Assembly: GCA_031266895.1 (NCBI GenBank)
Contig: JAISAD010000024.1
Coordinates: 1 to 8,150 of the forward strand
DNA length: 8,150 nucleotides
Direction: 5' to 3'
From: Bacteroidales bacterium
GTDB taxonomy: Bacteria > Bacteroidota > Bacteroidia > Bacteroidales > WCHB1-69
The position numbers were made by a program, and so were the translations under genes. The stretch's first letter is position 1. Every line of letters begins with the position of its first letter. Under the pieces are notes generated by a model, which saw only the letters and a program-made list of their open reading frames with translations, was not told the DNA's origin and did not search any database. Of the stretch, positions 1 to 7,013 are shown piece after piece.

Positions 1-17
1 TTTATAATAAACGATTT

Positions 18-746
18 ATGAGAGTAATAGCAATTATTCCAGCTCGTTATGCCTCTACGCGCTTTCCCGGCAAACCGTTAGCTTTGGTGGGAAATGTACC
101 AATGATTGAACGCGTTTATCGTGCTGTGATGAAATCGACTGCAGCACAAACCATTGTAGCCACCGATGATGAGCGTATTGTGCAGTGCGTTCATGGATTC
201 GGCGGCATGGCGGTGCTTACTTCCCCCCTTCACCAATCGGGCACAGATCGTTGTGGAGAGGTGGTCAATCAATTGGCGCTTGCTGATGAAGATATTGTTA
301 TTAATGTGCAGGGTGACGAACCTTTTATTAGCGAGAAAGATATTGATATTTTAATAGAATTATTTAACAATAAAGAGGTTAATATTGCTACTTTGATAAA
401 ACCTTTTGAAGATATTTCGGATATATCCAATCCAAACAAGGTGAAGGTAATCTGTTCGAAAAGTGGCAAAGCGCTATATTTCAGTAGATTTGCTGTTCCA
501 TACAATCATTCCGGAAAGCCTCAAGCCTGCTACTGCAAGCATATCGGAATCTACGGCTATCGTTGTAAAACGTTGCGGCAGATTATCCAATTGTCGCCTT
601 CTTCGTTAGAAGTGTGTGAACAACTGGAGCAGTTGCGCTGGCTCGAAAATGATTTTACCATACATACGGCAATTTGTCATTATGAGAGTATTGGCATTGA
701 TACGCCGGAAGATTTAGAGCGTGCGAAATCGAAAAATTTCTTGTAA
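18..746 (+). CDS. kdsB: 3-deoxy-manno-octulosonate cytidylyltransferase (CMP-KDO synthetase)
   Basis: This cytosolic enzyme joins CTP and KDO to give CMP-KDO, the activated sugar used to build the lipopolysaccharide inner core. The 242 residues match the usual length of about 245-250. Visible family motifs, in order, are the nucleotide-binding IPARYASTRFPGKPL (residues 7-21), ATDDERI (48-54), HQSGTDR (72-78), NVQGDEPF (96-103), KHIGIYGYR (174-182), LEQLRWLEN (203-211) and GIDTPEDLERA (226-236). By comparison with the E. coli enzyme, D100 of QGD and D228 of IDTPED are the expected magnesium ligands. The segment usually reading SR-x-PIPY is SRFAVPY here, a mild divergence. The ATG at 18 puts the nucleotide-binding loop at the normal distance from the N-terminus. 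Only 17 bases lie upstream, so its promoter is not visible. The next gene follows after 40 bp on the same strand. Identification is firm. Confidence 0.97.
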   Translation: MRVIAIIPARYASTRFPGKPLALVGNVPMIERVYRAVMKSTAAQTIVATDDERIVQCVHGFGGMAVLTSPLHQSGTDRCGEVVNQLALADEDIVINVQGDEPFISEKDIDILIELFNNKEVNIATLIKPFEDISDISNPNKVKVICSKSGKALYFSRFAVPYNHSGKPQACYCKHIGIYGYRCKTLRQIIQLSPSSLEVCEQLEQLRWLENDFTIHTAICHYESIGIDTPEDLERAKSKNFL

Positions 747-751
747 ATTTG
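744..751 (+). promoter_or_regulatory. Possible -7 promoter element upstream of the M20 peptidase gene
   Basis: The sequence TAAATTTG fits the Bacteroidota -7 consensus TAnnTTTG exactly. It overlaps the kdsB stop codon and lies 35 bp before the peptidase ATG. I see no TTG or TTTG at the expected -33 distance, so it may be a weak promoter or a chance match in AT-rich sequence. If real, the peptidase is not solely dependent on kdsB readthrough. Confidence 0.4.
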
Positions 752-786
752 CATCCATAAATTAAAAACACTAAACATATTTCGTA

Positions 787-2160
787 ATGAAGGATTTAAA
801 AAATTACATCACACAAAATCAAGATAGATTTTTAGAAGAACTGTTTTCGCTTATTCGCATTCCTTCCATCAGTTCGCAGAGCGAGCATAAGGAAGATATG
901 CATCGTTGCGCTTGCCGCTGGCAGGAGTTGTTATTGGAAGCCGGTGTAGATAAGTGTGAAATTTTTGCTACCGATGGACATCCTGTGGTATATGGCGAAA
1001 AAACAGTCAGTTCCGCAGCTCCCACCGTGCTGGTTTATGGCCACTATGACGTAATGCCGGTGGATCCGCTTGAATTATGGCACACCAATCCCTTTGAGCC
1101 GGTAATCAAAGAGGGTAAAATATGGGCACGTGGTGCCGACGACGATAAAGGACAGTCATTTATGCATGCCAAAGCTTTTGAATACTTAGTGCATACCGGG
1201 CAACTCAACTGCAATGTAAAATTTATGCTTGAAGGCGAAGAGGAGATTGGGAGTAACAGCCTGTACAATTTTTGCGAAACCCGCAAAGAGTTGTTAAAAG
1301 CGGACATTATTTTGGTGTCAGATACCGGCATGATAGCCACCGATATCCCCTCAATTACGGTAGGATTGCGCGGTTTAAGCTATCTGGAAGTTACTGTAAA
1401 AGGCCCCAATCGCGACCTGCACTCCGGCATCTTCGGTGGCGCAGTTGCCAATCCTGTCAATGTACTGTGCCAAATGATTGCTTCGCTCACCAACGAGCAG
1501 AATCAAATCACTATTCCTCATTTTTACGATGATGTATTGACAGTTTCCGACAGTGAGCGTGCTGCCATGGCGCAAGCGCCGTTCGACTTGGAGGCTTATA
1601 AAAAGGCACTTGACATTAAGGAGGTACATGGCGAAGCGGGCTATTCCTCTATTGAACGTACCGGCATTCGCCCCACATTGGATGTATGCGGAATATGGGG
1701 AGGCTACACCGGAGAAGGTTCTAAAACAGTACTTCCCTCTGAGGCGCATGCCAAAATATCCATGCGTTTGGTGCCCAATCAGGATTCACACAAAATTACA
1801 GAACTTTTCCAAAAGCATTTTGAGGCCATTGCTCCCAACTGTGTTACGGTAACGGTAACGCCAAGTCATGGTGGCGAAGCCTACGTATCGCCCATTGACA
1901 TGGTTGCTTATCAGGCAGCCGAAAAGGCTTACGAAACTACTTTCGGGAAAAAGCCTGTGCCAACCCGTAGCGGCGGCAGCATCCCCATTATAGCCGGCTT
2001 TGAGCGCATTTTGGGCATCAAATCCATTCTCATGGGCTTCGGACTGGAATCGGATGCTATCCACTCTCCCAACGAAAATTATAAGCTGGAACACTTTTTA
2101 AAAGGCATTGAAACCATCCCTTATTTTTACAAATTTTATGCGGAAATGATGAAAAAATAG
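787..2160 (+). CDS. M20 family metallodipeptidase (ArgE/DapE/CPG2/carnosinase superfamily)
   Basis: This is a probable two-zinc cytosolic peptidase that hydrolyses dipeptides or short peptides. The 457 residues match the length of the dipeptidase subgroup. The metal site is complete: H86 and D88 in VYGHYDVMPVDP, bridging D119 in ARGADDDKGQ, catalytic E152 with metal ligand E153 in LEGEEEIGS, D179 in VSDTGM, and H426 in ESDAIHSPNENY. The dimerisation (lid) domain inserted near residues 190-310 carries H212 in DLHSGIFGG, the histidine that completes the active site of the partner subunit in carnosinase-like enzymes. There is no signal peptide. Residue assignments come from recalled alignment with carnosinase and DapE; exact substrate cannot be read from sequence. 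The ATG at 787 gives a normal N-terminus. The gene ends in TAG, and the next gene starts 5 bp later, so the two are probably cotranscribed. Confidence 0.93.
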   Translation: MKDLKNYITQNQDRFLEELFSLIRIPSISSQSEHKEDMHRCACRWQELLLEAGVDKCEIFATDGHPVVYGEKTVSSAAPTVLVYGHYDVMPVDPLELWHTNPFEPVIKEGKIWARGADDDKGQSFMHAKAFEYLVHTGQLNCNVKFMLEGEEEIGSNSLYNFCETRKELLKADIILVSDTGMIATDIPSITVGLRGLSYLEVTVKGPNRDLHSGIFGGAVANPVNVLCQMIASLTNEQNQITIPHFYDDVLTVSDSERAAMAQAPFDLEAYKKALDIKEVHGEAGYSSIERTGIRPTLDVCGIWGGYTGEGSKTVLPSEAHAKISMRLVPNQDSHKITELFQKHFEAIAPNCVTVTVTPSHGGEAYVSPIDMVAYQAAEKAYETTFGKKPVPTRSGGSIPIIAGFERILGIKSILMGFGLESDAIHSPNENYKLEHFLKGIETIPYFYKFYAEMMKK

Positions 2161-2165
2161 GGATT

Positions 2166-2936
2166 GTGGCAAAGAAGTCATCTCATAAGTCGAAATCGAA
2201 AAAGCCGATTATTACAATCGACGATTATTATTGCAATCTTAATCGTTACCTGTTTGCATTGGATAGTCAGTTGTCTATATTTCAATTGGCTTATAATCTG
2301 CAGCTTATCTTTCACAGTACATTTCAGCGCATTGCCAATTATCCCTTTATTTTTGAAGAAGCCAATCCTCAAGACACAGCCGTTTCTATCCGCCGCATCT
2401 TTGCTCAACCCAGCAGCGGCAATAGCAGGGCAAATCTTATCCTGTTCGACAATAAGGTAGATTTGGATTTGGAATTAAAATCAAATAGAGAAAAAAATCT
2501 CAATATCCAAACCCTTTCACTCTTTCCCCCTGATTATTACATATTTAGCCGTCAAGGAATTAAAAAATTTAAAGCAGAATTAGATGAATGTAATTATCTC
2601 CTGCTGGCGATATGTGAAAAATCGTTCCCCTTTAAAGATATTGAAGAACCGTTATACCATGCTGCTACAGCACAATCTACATTTAAGATATACGATATCA
2701 ATAAGTTACTTCATGCGGAAGATTCTCAAAAAACAAAAGTAAAGACATTTTTGGGCGCATTTTCCATTGATACAGAAAAAACAATCAATAATTTTGTGCA
2801 GCAAACTCATGCACAATCCCTGCGCGACGTCAAATCCTGGATTACTTTGGATCTGCCCGGATTAGAGTTGCCTCCGTGCACTATTCATGATATTGAAAGT
2901 TTGCGATTATTGCAATATGATGAGAGTTTTGAATAA
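2166..2936 (+). CDS. Hypothetical protein, 256 residues, unrecognised
   Basis: I do not recognise this protein. It starts at GTG, 5 bp after the peptidase stop, with no in-frame ATG nearby. That start gives a very basic N-terminus (MAKKSSHKSKSKK) followed by ITIDDYY. The rest has alternating hydrophobic and charged stretches suggesting a soluble mixed alpha/beta protein, with no signal peptide, transmembrane segment or obvious catalytic motif. The segment around residues 30-60 (SQLSIFQLAYNLQLIF and following) faintly recalls the N-terminal part of the small Bacteroidota IPExxxVDY family. However, the protein is longer than that family and I cannot find the signature, so this is not a call. 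The short spacing suggests cotranscription with the peptidase. The stop lies 3 bp from the end of a convergent tRNA gene, leaving no room for a terminator between them. It is a real gene by its length and operon-like position. Confidence 0.8.
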   Translation: MAKKSSHKSKSKKPIITIDDYYCNLNRYLFALDSQLSIFQLAYNLQLIFHSTFQRIANYPFIFEEANPQDTAVSIRRIFAQPSSGNSRANLILFDNKVDLDLELKSNREKNLNIQTLSLFPPDYYIFSRQGIKKFKAELDECNYLLLAICEKSFPFKDIEEPLYHAATAQSTFKIYDINKLLHAEDSQKTKVKTFLGAFSIDTEKTINNFVQQTHAQSLRDVKSWITLDLPGLELPPCTIHDIESLRLLQYDESFE

Positions 2937-2939
2937 GAG

Positions 2940-3012
2940 TGTCCTCGCAGGGATTCGAACCCTGGACCCATTGATTAAGAGTCAATTGCTCTACCAGCTG
3001 AGCTACGAAGAC
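2940..3012 (-). tRNA. tRNA-Lys (anticodon CTT)
   Basis: The reverse strand folds into a complete 73-nt cloverleaf. The acceptor stem GTCTTCG/CGAGGAC pairs over 7 bp with one G-T wobble. The D stem GCTC/GAGC encloses an 8-nt loop AGCTGGTA, and the anticodon stem ATTGA/TCAAT encloses the loop CTCTTAA. The variable loop is GGGTC, and the T arm is CAGGG-TTCGAAT-CCCTG. The anticodon CTT (plus-strand 2977-2979) reads AAG lysine codons, and the discriminator base is A, as expected for bacterial tRNA-Lys. The 3' CCA is not encoded (the next bases are CTC), so it must be added by the nucleotidyltransferase. A promoter lies directly upstream. The 3' end faces the end of the unrecognised gene across 3 bp. 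Confidence 0.97.
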
Positions 3013-3022
3013 TTTCGGGGTG

Positions 3023-3056
3023 CAAAAATACAAAAAAATTGGATTTTCAGACGAAA
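3023..3056 (-). promoter_or_regulatory. Probable promoter of tRNA-Lys
   Basis: On the minus strand the -7 element TATTTTTG (3030-3023) fits the Bacteroidota consensus TAnnTTTG exactly and ends 10 bases before the mature tRNA 5' end. A weak -33 candidate, TTTC (3056-3053), lies 22 bases upstream, within the known spacing range but off the TTTG consensus. The position suits a short 5' leader removed by RNase P. Confidence 0.65.
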
Positions 3057-3096
3057 GTTTTATTTCTAACGCTATTTTCTTATCAATCAACAATTA

Positions 3097-4590
3097 TCAA
3101 TTTTTTAAAATGATTCCAACAGCTTTTATTTGGTTCTTTTTTTTGCCTGATATATTCCAATATTGCAGTTTTACTACATAAATTTGTGGCGTGGCACGAC
3201 TTCCCTTATCGGTATCGCCATCCCAACGAAAACACTCCTGGGCGCCACAAGGTTTATTATTGGCTATCATTTTTATCAACCCGCCAGTTCGATCATAAAC
3301 AGCGAGGGTAACGTGGTTTTCCATCTCGGCAAAGTGACAGCAAAATTCGGTATAATCTTCAAACCCATCTCCATCGGGCGAAAAGACCGCCGGTATCACA
3401 CTCAACAAGTCATCATCAGCCAACAGTTCCGAAAATTGCGAATTTTGGTATCCCGGCGTGCCAAATCCTGCGCCTGCCGCCGCCGATGTCCAATTTTGTT
3501 CGTTTTGCGTAGCTGCTTCAAAATGAATGCGTTCCAGTGCAACCCCTTCATGTGAAGTGAGTAATGCATAGTGCATATTGGGTTTATAGTCAAAGCGATC
3601 AATCGGATTGAAAAAGCGGTCGGTAATGTGTACGGTACCGCCACTATTGCCATAGGCAGGCAACGAATCACATGCAAGCAAATTTTCCAGATAGGGCGTA
3701 AAATATTGTTCTTTAGTTATTTTTGGCGATTTACACAAGGCTACATAATGTTTTGGAAACAATAAAAAACCATCGCTCACAGCTACTGCAGCCTTGGCAG
3801 GCAATTCTCCATTCCCATTGCCTATCAATAAGTTGGACAGGTCAATAATTTTATCCGAGCGATTATATAACTCCACGTAATCGGCATCTGTTCGATCGCG
3901 TGGCTCGTAAAGCAACTCATTAATAACCACATCGCCTTTTTGGGGACGTTGCGGTAGCCCAAAAACGACAGAACTGTGTAATGGCAGGTGATTTCCGGCG
4001 CAATCGGTCAGAGTATCCATAACGGTTAAAGTATAAAGCGTATTATAAAAGAGTGGTGTCCCTAAAAATATCTTAATCAATTTTAAATCAACAGAATAAA
4101 ATGAAAAACCCTCTATCGGAATCGCTCTGTCTATTTGAAATGCATTTCGCAATCGTCCGCTGTCTGCTATGACAGGTTTGGTAAAAAAAAGCTTGAGCGT
4201 TACAGAATCTTCCACCGTAATCTTTTCAATTTGAGGAGATTCTACATCAGGATTGTAAGCCGCAATACTATTAATTTTGCAAGGGGTGCCTCCTTTTTCG
4301 TCCATGGAAGAGTCCCAATTGTCGGCCTCCATGCAAGGACTTTCCGTATCTATCATCTCTAACGACCACCCGCCGTCTCGTTTCAGCGCATTGCGATGCC
4401 ACTCCCTTTTAAAATTGACTGTAAAAATGGGTTCATCTCGTTCGTTGTAAAGGGTTAATACTTGTCCTATATCTGTGATAATCACTGAACTAATAGAATA
4501 AACATTTGAAGCAACCTGGCTCAAATCGGCATAGTTACTTTGCGCCGTTAGCAGTGCAAAACCGGCGCTGTCAAGCATCAAATCAGGCAA
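3097..4590 (-). CDS. Lamin-tail-domain secreted protein, C-terminal part of a gene split by an in-frame TGA
   Basis: This is the downstream 497-codon part of one gene whose upstream part ends at a TGA at 4608-4606; both parts share the same frame. The first usable start is TTG at 4590 (ATG only at 4578), and no signal peptide follows, so independent translation would give a protein that cannot be exported. Residues 1 to about 107 complete the first lamin-tail domain. Residues 117-212 look like an Ig-like domain ending in DTLTDCAGNHLPL. Residues 218-335 form a second lamin-tail domain (INELLYEPR, DYVELYNRSDKIIDLSNLLIG), and GTPGYQNSQ follows at 377-385. Residues 398-497 are a FlgD-like/gliding-type C-terminal module opening with FSPDGDGFED. 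Such C-terminal modules are common on exported surface proteins of Bacteroidota, so secretion by the type IX system is possible but inferred. The gene ends TGA followed at once by TAA. The tRNA-Lys lies 84 bp downstream on the same strand. Confidence 0.85.
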   Translation of the reverse strand: MPDLMLDSAGFALLTAQSNYADLSQVASNVYSISSVIITDIGQVLTLYNERDEPIFTVNFKREWHRNALKRDGGWSLEMIDTESPCMEADNWDSSMDEKGGTPCKINSIAAYNPDVESPQIEKITVEDSVTLKLFFTKPVIADSGRLRNAFQIDRAIPIEGFSFYSVDLKLIKIFLGTPLFYNTLYTLTVMDTLTDCAGNHLPLHSSVVFGLPQRPQKGDVVINELLYEPRDRTDADYVELYNRSDKIIDLSNLLIGNGNGELPAKAAVAVSDGFLLFPKHYVALCKSPKITKEQYFTPYLENLLACDSLPAYGNSGGTVHITDRFFNPIDRFDYKPNMHYALLTSHEGVALERIHFEAATQNEQNWTSAAAGAGFGTPGYQNSQFSELLADDDLLSVIPAVFSPDGDGFEDYTEFCCHFAEMENHVTLAVYDRTGGLIKMIANNKPCGAQECFRWDGDTDKGSRATPQIYVVKLQYWNISGKKKNQIKAVGIILKN

Positions 4591-4605
4591 TGGGCGCAGT
4601 GTGTT

Positions 4606-4608
4606 TCA
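4606..4608 (-). other. In-frame TGA interrupting the lamin-tail gene
   Basis: The codon lies between GWKLKI upstream and NTLRPLPDL downstream, with no shift of frame. It is codon 275 of an otherwise open frame of 777 codons. In lamin-tail domains this position, five residues after the conserved tryptophan, is commonly a small residue such as G or A in patterns like W-x-x-x-D-G. A single G-to-T change from GGA would therefore explain it. The domain continues normally on the far side. A nonsense mutation or a base-calling error fits best. Confidence 0.85.
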
Positions 4609-5430
4609 TATTTTCAATTTCCAGCCTCGCAATATTACAGTTGCCGGCAAACGATTGTACAATTCAATATATTCCGCACTGGGCAGTTGCACAGTCGGAG
4701 TAGGGTCTGCCATAATCTCGCTGATTATAATGTCGTTACGCGCTATTTTTTGTGGGTTGTAGTCGGGGCGCGGAGGCCCGCTGTAAAAATCATCGAAAAA
4801 GAAACGCTCTCTATTGCCGGCAGTATAGAGGCAGTACAGCCCTAAAAACTGAAAATCTCCAGCTAATGGACAATTGCCGGTTGCTTGCAAATCAAATGCT
4901 TGATTTTGTGTATCCGTATAGAGCGACCAGTTGTGATTGCTCTTTTTTACTACTTTTATCTGCATATCGAAAGCAGAAGCAATAAATCCATCATGACCTC
5001 TTAAAATGGAAGTTGTTGTACTTCCATTTTGATAAAAAAGCTCAATGGCATCGTTGGATAAACTTTCACCGAATTGCAGGTAGAATGCTTGTAATTCAGA
5101 ACTTGCCCAATTGGTATCTGAAGCGGCAAGGTAGAGGCGAGCGTAATTATTGGCAGAAGGAGCAAAACTCATTTTGATGCGAAAACGCCACTCTATAACA
5201 CTGTCGGTAAATGTGGCTGCCGTGGCTAATTGCGCTGCGCCGGCAGTTGGAGCAGACAATTGTAACATCTTATCACTATTCACTATAAAAAGATGCGTGT
5301 CGCCTGTCCATACTGGATTTTGTGTGAGATCACCGTCTGAAAAATCATCTGCCAATTGCCCGAAAGTATTTGAAATGCAGGCTAAAAATCCAATTAATAT
5401 TATGACTTTTAAGGAATTTATTACTATCAT
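4606..5430 (-). CDS. Lamin-tail-domain secreted protein, N-terminal part of a gene split by an in-frame TGA
   Basis: This is the first 274 codons of a large exported protein. A signal peptide occupies roughly residues 1-24: a hydrophobic core VIILIGFLACIS, then probable cleavage before Q25. Residues 28-218 look like a jelly-roll, lectin-like domain. It begins DDFSDGDLTQNPVWTGD and ends at FFFDDFYSGP, an arrangement familiar from Bacteroidota surface proteins. From residue 233 a lamin-tail domain begins (ISEIMADPTP, SAEYIELYNR, GWKLKI) and is cut off by TGA in mid-domain. The missing half of the domain lies immediately downstream in the same frame (3097-4590), so the two pieces are one gene. 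The ATG at 5430 is chosen because it opens the signal peptide and follows a good promoter. Unless the stop is read through or is an error, the product is a truncated protein lacking its C-terminal module. A sugar or matrix ligand for the jelly-roll is possible but not shown. Confidence 0.87.
   Translation of the reverse strand: MIVINSLKVIILIGFLACISNTFGQLADDFSDGDLTQNPVWTGDTHLFIVNSDKMLQLSAPTAGAAQLATAATFTDSVIEWRFRIKMSFAPSANNYARLYLAASDTNWASSELQAFYLQFGESLSNDAIELFYQNGSTTTSILRGHDGFIASAFDMQIKVVKKSNHNWSLYTDTQNQAFDLQATGNCPLAGDFQFLGLYCLYTAGNRERFFFDDFYSGPPRPDYNPQKIARNDIIISEIMADPTPTVQLPSAEYIELYNRLPATVILRGWKLKI
5003..5030. repeat. 11-bp perfect inverted repeat inside the lamin-tail gene
   Basis: AAAATGGAAGT (5003-5013) and its exact reverse complement ACTTCCATTTT (5020-5030) flank a 6-base loop TGTTGT. 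The hairpin lies within coding sequence for QNGSTTTSIL. Neither strand has a T-tract directly after the stem, so it is not a standard intrinsic terminator. Its role, if any, is unknown. Confidence 0.7.
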
Positions 5431-5462
5431 TTTAATCTACTTTTTAAGTTTAAATCCAAATG

Positions 5463-5491
5463 CAAATATACAGCTTTTTATATATTTCAAA
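5463..5491 (-). promoter_or_regulatory. Probable promoter of the lamin-tail gene
   Basis: On the minus strand, TTTG (5491-5488) is followed after 17 bases by TATATTTG (5470-5463). Both elements match the Bacteroidota consensus (-33 TTTG, -7 TAnnTTTG), and the spacing is within the reported 17-23 range. The -7 element ends 32 bases before the ATG at 5430. This is the best promoter match in the window. Confidence 0.75.
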
Positions 5492-5537
5492 AAAAAGAGA
5501 GAAAATTATATTTTAACGCATATTTCAAAAATTCCCG

Positions 5538-5545
5538 TATTTTTG
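5538..5545 (+). promoter_or_regulatory. Probable -7 promoter element of asnS
   Basis: TATTTTTG fits TAnnTTTG exactly, is followed by GCATCG, and lies 46 bases before the asnS ATG. The -33 region has only an imperfect TTTT-AAC (5511-5517). Together with the opposite-facing promoter at 5463-5491 it makes this a divergent promoter region with about 50-70 bp between the two cores. Upstream bases 5491-5510 are A-rich. Confidence 0.65.
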
Positions 5546-5591
5546 CATCGTTTAAAAAATAGAAAAATTTGGAACATAAAACATTGGAAAG

Positions 5592-6989
5592 ATGAAAAGA
5601 GTTGCGATTAAAGAGATTATAAAAAATCCAGAAACAGTAGGATTGGGTAATAAATTATGTGTGAAAGGCTGGGTGCGCACCAAGCGAGGCAACAATAGCA
5701 TCGCTTTTATTGCGCTTAATGATGGCTCTATCGTGCATAGTATTCAAATTGTATGCGATTTGGGAAAATTTGACCCGACAGTGGTGAGTCAAATTACAAC
5801 TGGATCATGCCTTTGTGTTACCGGCACGTTGGTAGCTTCGCAAGGGAAAGGGCAGGCTGTTGAAATTCAATCTGATACTATAGAAATATACGGTACTGCC
5901 GATGTAGAAACCTATCCACTGCAAAAGAAAGGTCACAGCATGGAATTTTTGCGCGAAATTGCACACTTGCGCCCTCGTGCCAACTTTTTTGGATGTGTGC
6001 TGCGCCTGCGTCATGCAATGGCCTTTGCTATTCATCAATATTTTAATAATCGAGGCTATTTTTACATGCACACTCCACTCATTACCGGATCGGATGCTGA
6101 GGGAGCAGGTGCTATGTTTGGCGTTACTACCTTAGATCTCAATAATTTGCCAAAAACTGATGACGGAAAAGTAGATTACAGTAAGGATTTCTTTGGAAAA
6201 CCCACCTGTTTGACCGTTTCGGGGCAACTTGAGGGCGAACTTGGAGCACTGGCATTGGGCGGCATCTACACTTTTGGCCCCACTTTTCGTGCCGAGAACA
6301 GCAATACGCCCCGCCACCTGGCCGAATTTTGGATGATTGAACCCGAAGTGGCTTTTTTTGATATTCATGACAATATGGATATGGCGGAAGAGTTTATTAA
6401 ATATTTGGTCAACTATGCTCTTGAAAACAGTTTTGACGATATTCAATTCCTTAATGATATGTTTGATAAGGAACTTATTGATAGACTGCGTTCTGTGGTG
6501 CTCAATGATTTTATGCGATTGACCTATACGGAAGCTATTGATATTTTAATGCAGTCGAAGCAAAAGTTTGAATATAAGGTGGAGTGGGGAGTGGATTTAC
6601 AGTCAGAACACGAACGCTATTTAGTGGAACAACATTTTCATAAACCGGTTATTCTTACTGATTATCCCAAAAATATCAAGGCATTTTACATGAAGCAGAA
6701 TGAGGACGGCAAAACAGTGCGTGCTATGGATATACTTTTCCCGAAAATAGGAGAGATTATTGGAGGATCGGAGCGGGAAGCCGATTATGCCAAACTTTAT
6801 GCCCGTGTACAAGAATTAGGAATTCCCGAAAAAGACGTATGGTGGTACCTGGAAACACGTAAGTTTGGTTCTGCACCGCACGCCGGCTTTGGGTTGGGTT
6901 TTGAACGACTGATGCTTTTCGTTACCGGAATGTCCAATATTCGAGATGTGATACCATTTCCGCGCACACCGCAAAATGCTGAATTTTAA
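5592..6989 (+). CDS. asnS: Asparaginyl-tRNA synthetase
   Basis: This cytosolic class IIb synthetase charges tRNA-Asn with asparagine using ATP. The 465 residues match the usual length. An N-terminal OB-fold anticodon-binding domain (about 15-100) contains VKGWVRTKRGNNSIAFIALNDGS. The catalytic domain follows, with HTPLITGSDAEGAG (160-173), LTVSGQLEGE (207-216), class II motif 2 at 227-250 (FGPTFRAENSNTPRHLAEFWMIEPE) and motif 3 at 431-459 (AGFGLGFERLMLF, then RDVIPFPRTP). The pattern SGQLEGE with the AEFWMIEPE block marks AsnRS rather than AspRS or LysRS. The ATG at 5592 gives a complete OB fold. The gene is transcribed divergently from the lamin-tail gene, and a glycosyltransferase follows 24 bp downstream in the same phase with no visible terminator, so cotranscription is likely. 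Identification is firm. Confidence 0.97.
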   Translation: MKRVAIKEIIKNPETVGLGNKLCVKGWVRTKRGNNSIAFIALNDGSIVHSIQIVCDLGKFDPTVVSQITTGSCLCVTGTLVASQGKGQAVEIQSDTIEIYGTADVETYPLQKKGHSMEFLREIAHLRPRANFFGCVLRLRHAMAFAIHQYFNNRGYFYMHTPLITGSDAEGAGAMFGVTTLDLNNLPKTDDGKVDYSKDFFGKPTCLTVSGQLEGELGALALGGIYTFGPTFRAENSNTPRHLAEFWMIEPEVAFFDIHDNMDMAEEFIKYLVNYALENSFDDIQFLNDMFDKELIDRLRSVVLNDFMRLTYTEAIDILMQSKQKFEYKVEWGVDLQSEHERYLVEQHFHKPVILTDYPKNIKAFYMKQNEDGKTVRAMDILFPKIGEIIGGSEREADYAKLYARVQELGIPEKDVWWYLETRKFGSAPHAGFGLGFERLMLFVTGMSNIRDVIPFPRTPQNAEF

Positions 6990-7013
6990 CCATCATTATA
7001 TAAAATTTACACT

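Noticed and set aside
1843..1860. Short tandem GTTACG/GTAACG repeat
   Set aside because: It encodes an alternating V-T strand (VTVTVT) in the M20 peptidase and is explained by the protein sequence.
2940..3012. tRNA-Lys as an attachment site for an integrated element
   Set aside because: No integrase, no direct repeat of the tRNA 3' end and no mobile genes are visible on either side.
2881..3093. Minus-strand reading frame across the tRNA
   Set aside because: It reads through the tRNA cloverleaf and the end of the unrecognised gene; it is a shadow with no protein features.
3080..3101. Direct repeat TTATCAAT, two copies 14 bases apart
   Set aside because: It is short, AT-rich and has only two copies; chance is an adequate explanation.
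4588..4608. Frameshift between two separate lamin-tail genes
   Set aside because: Codon-by-codon reading shows both parts are in the same frame, so the break is a stop codon, not a frameshift.
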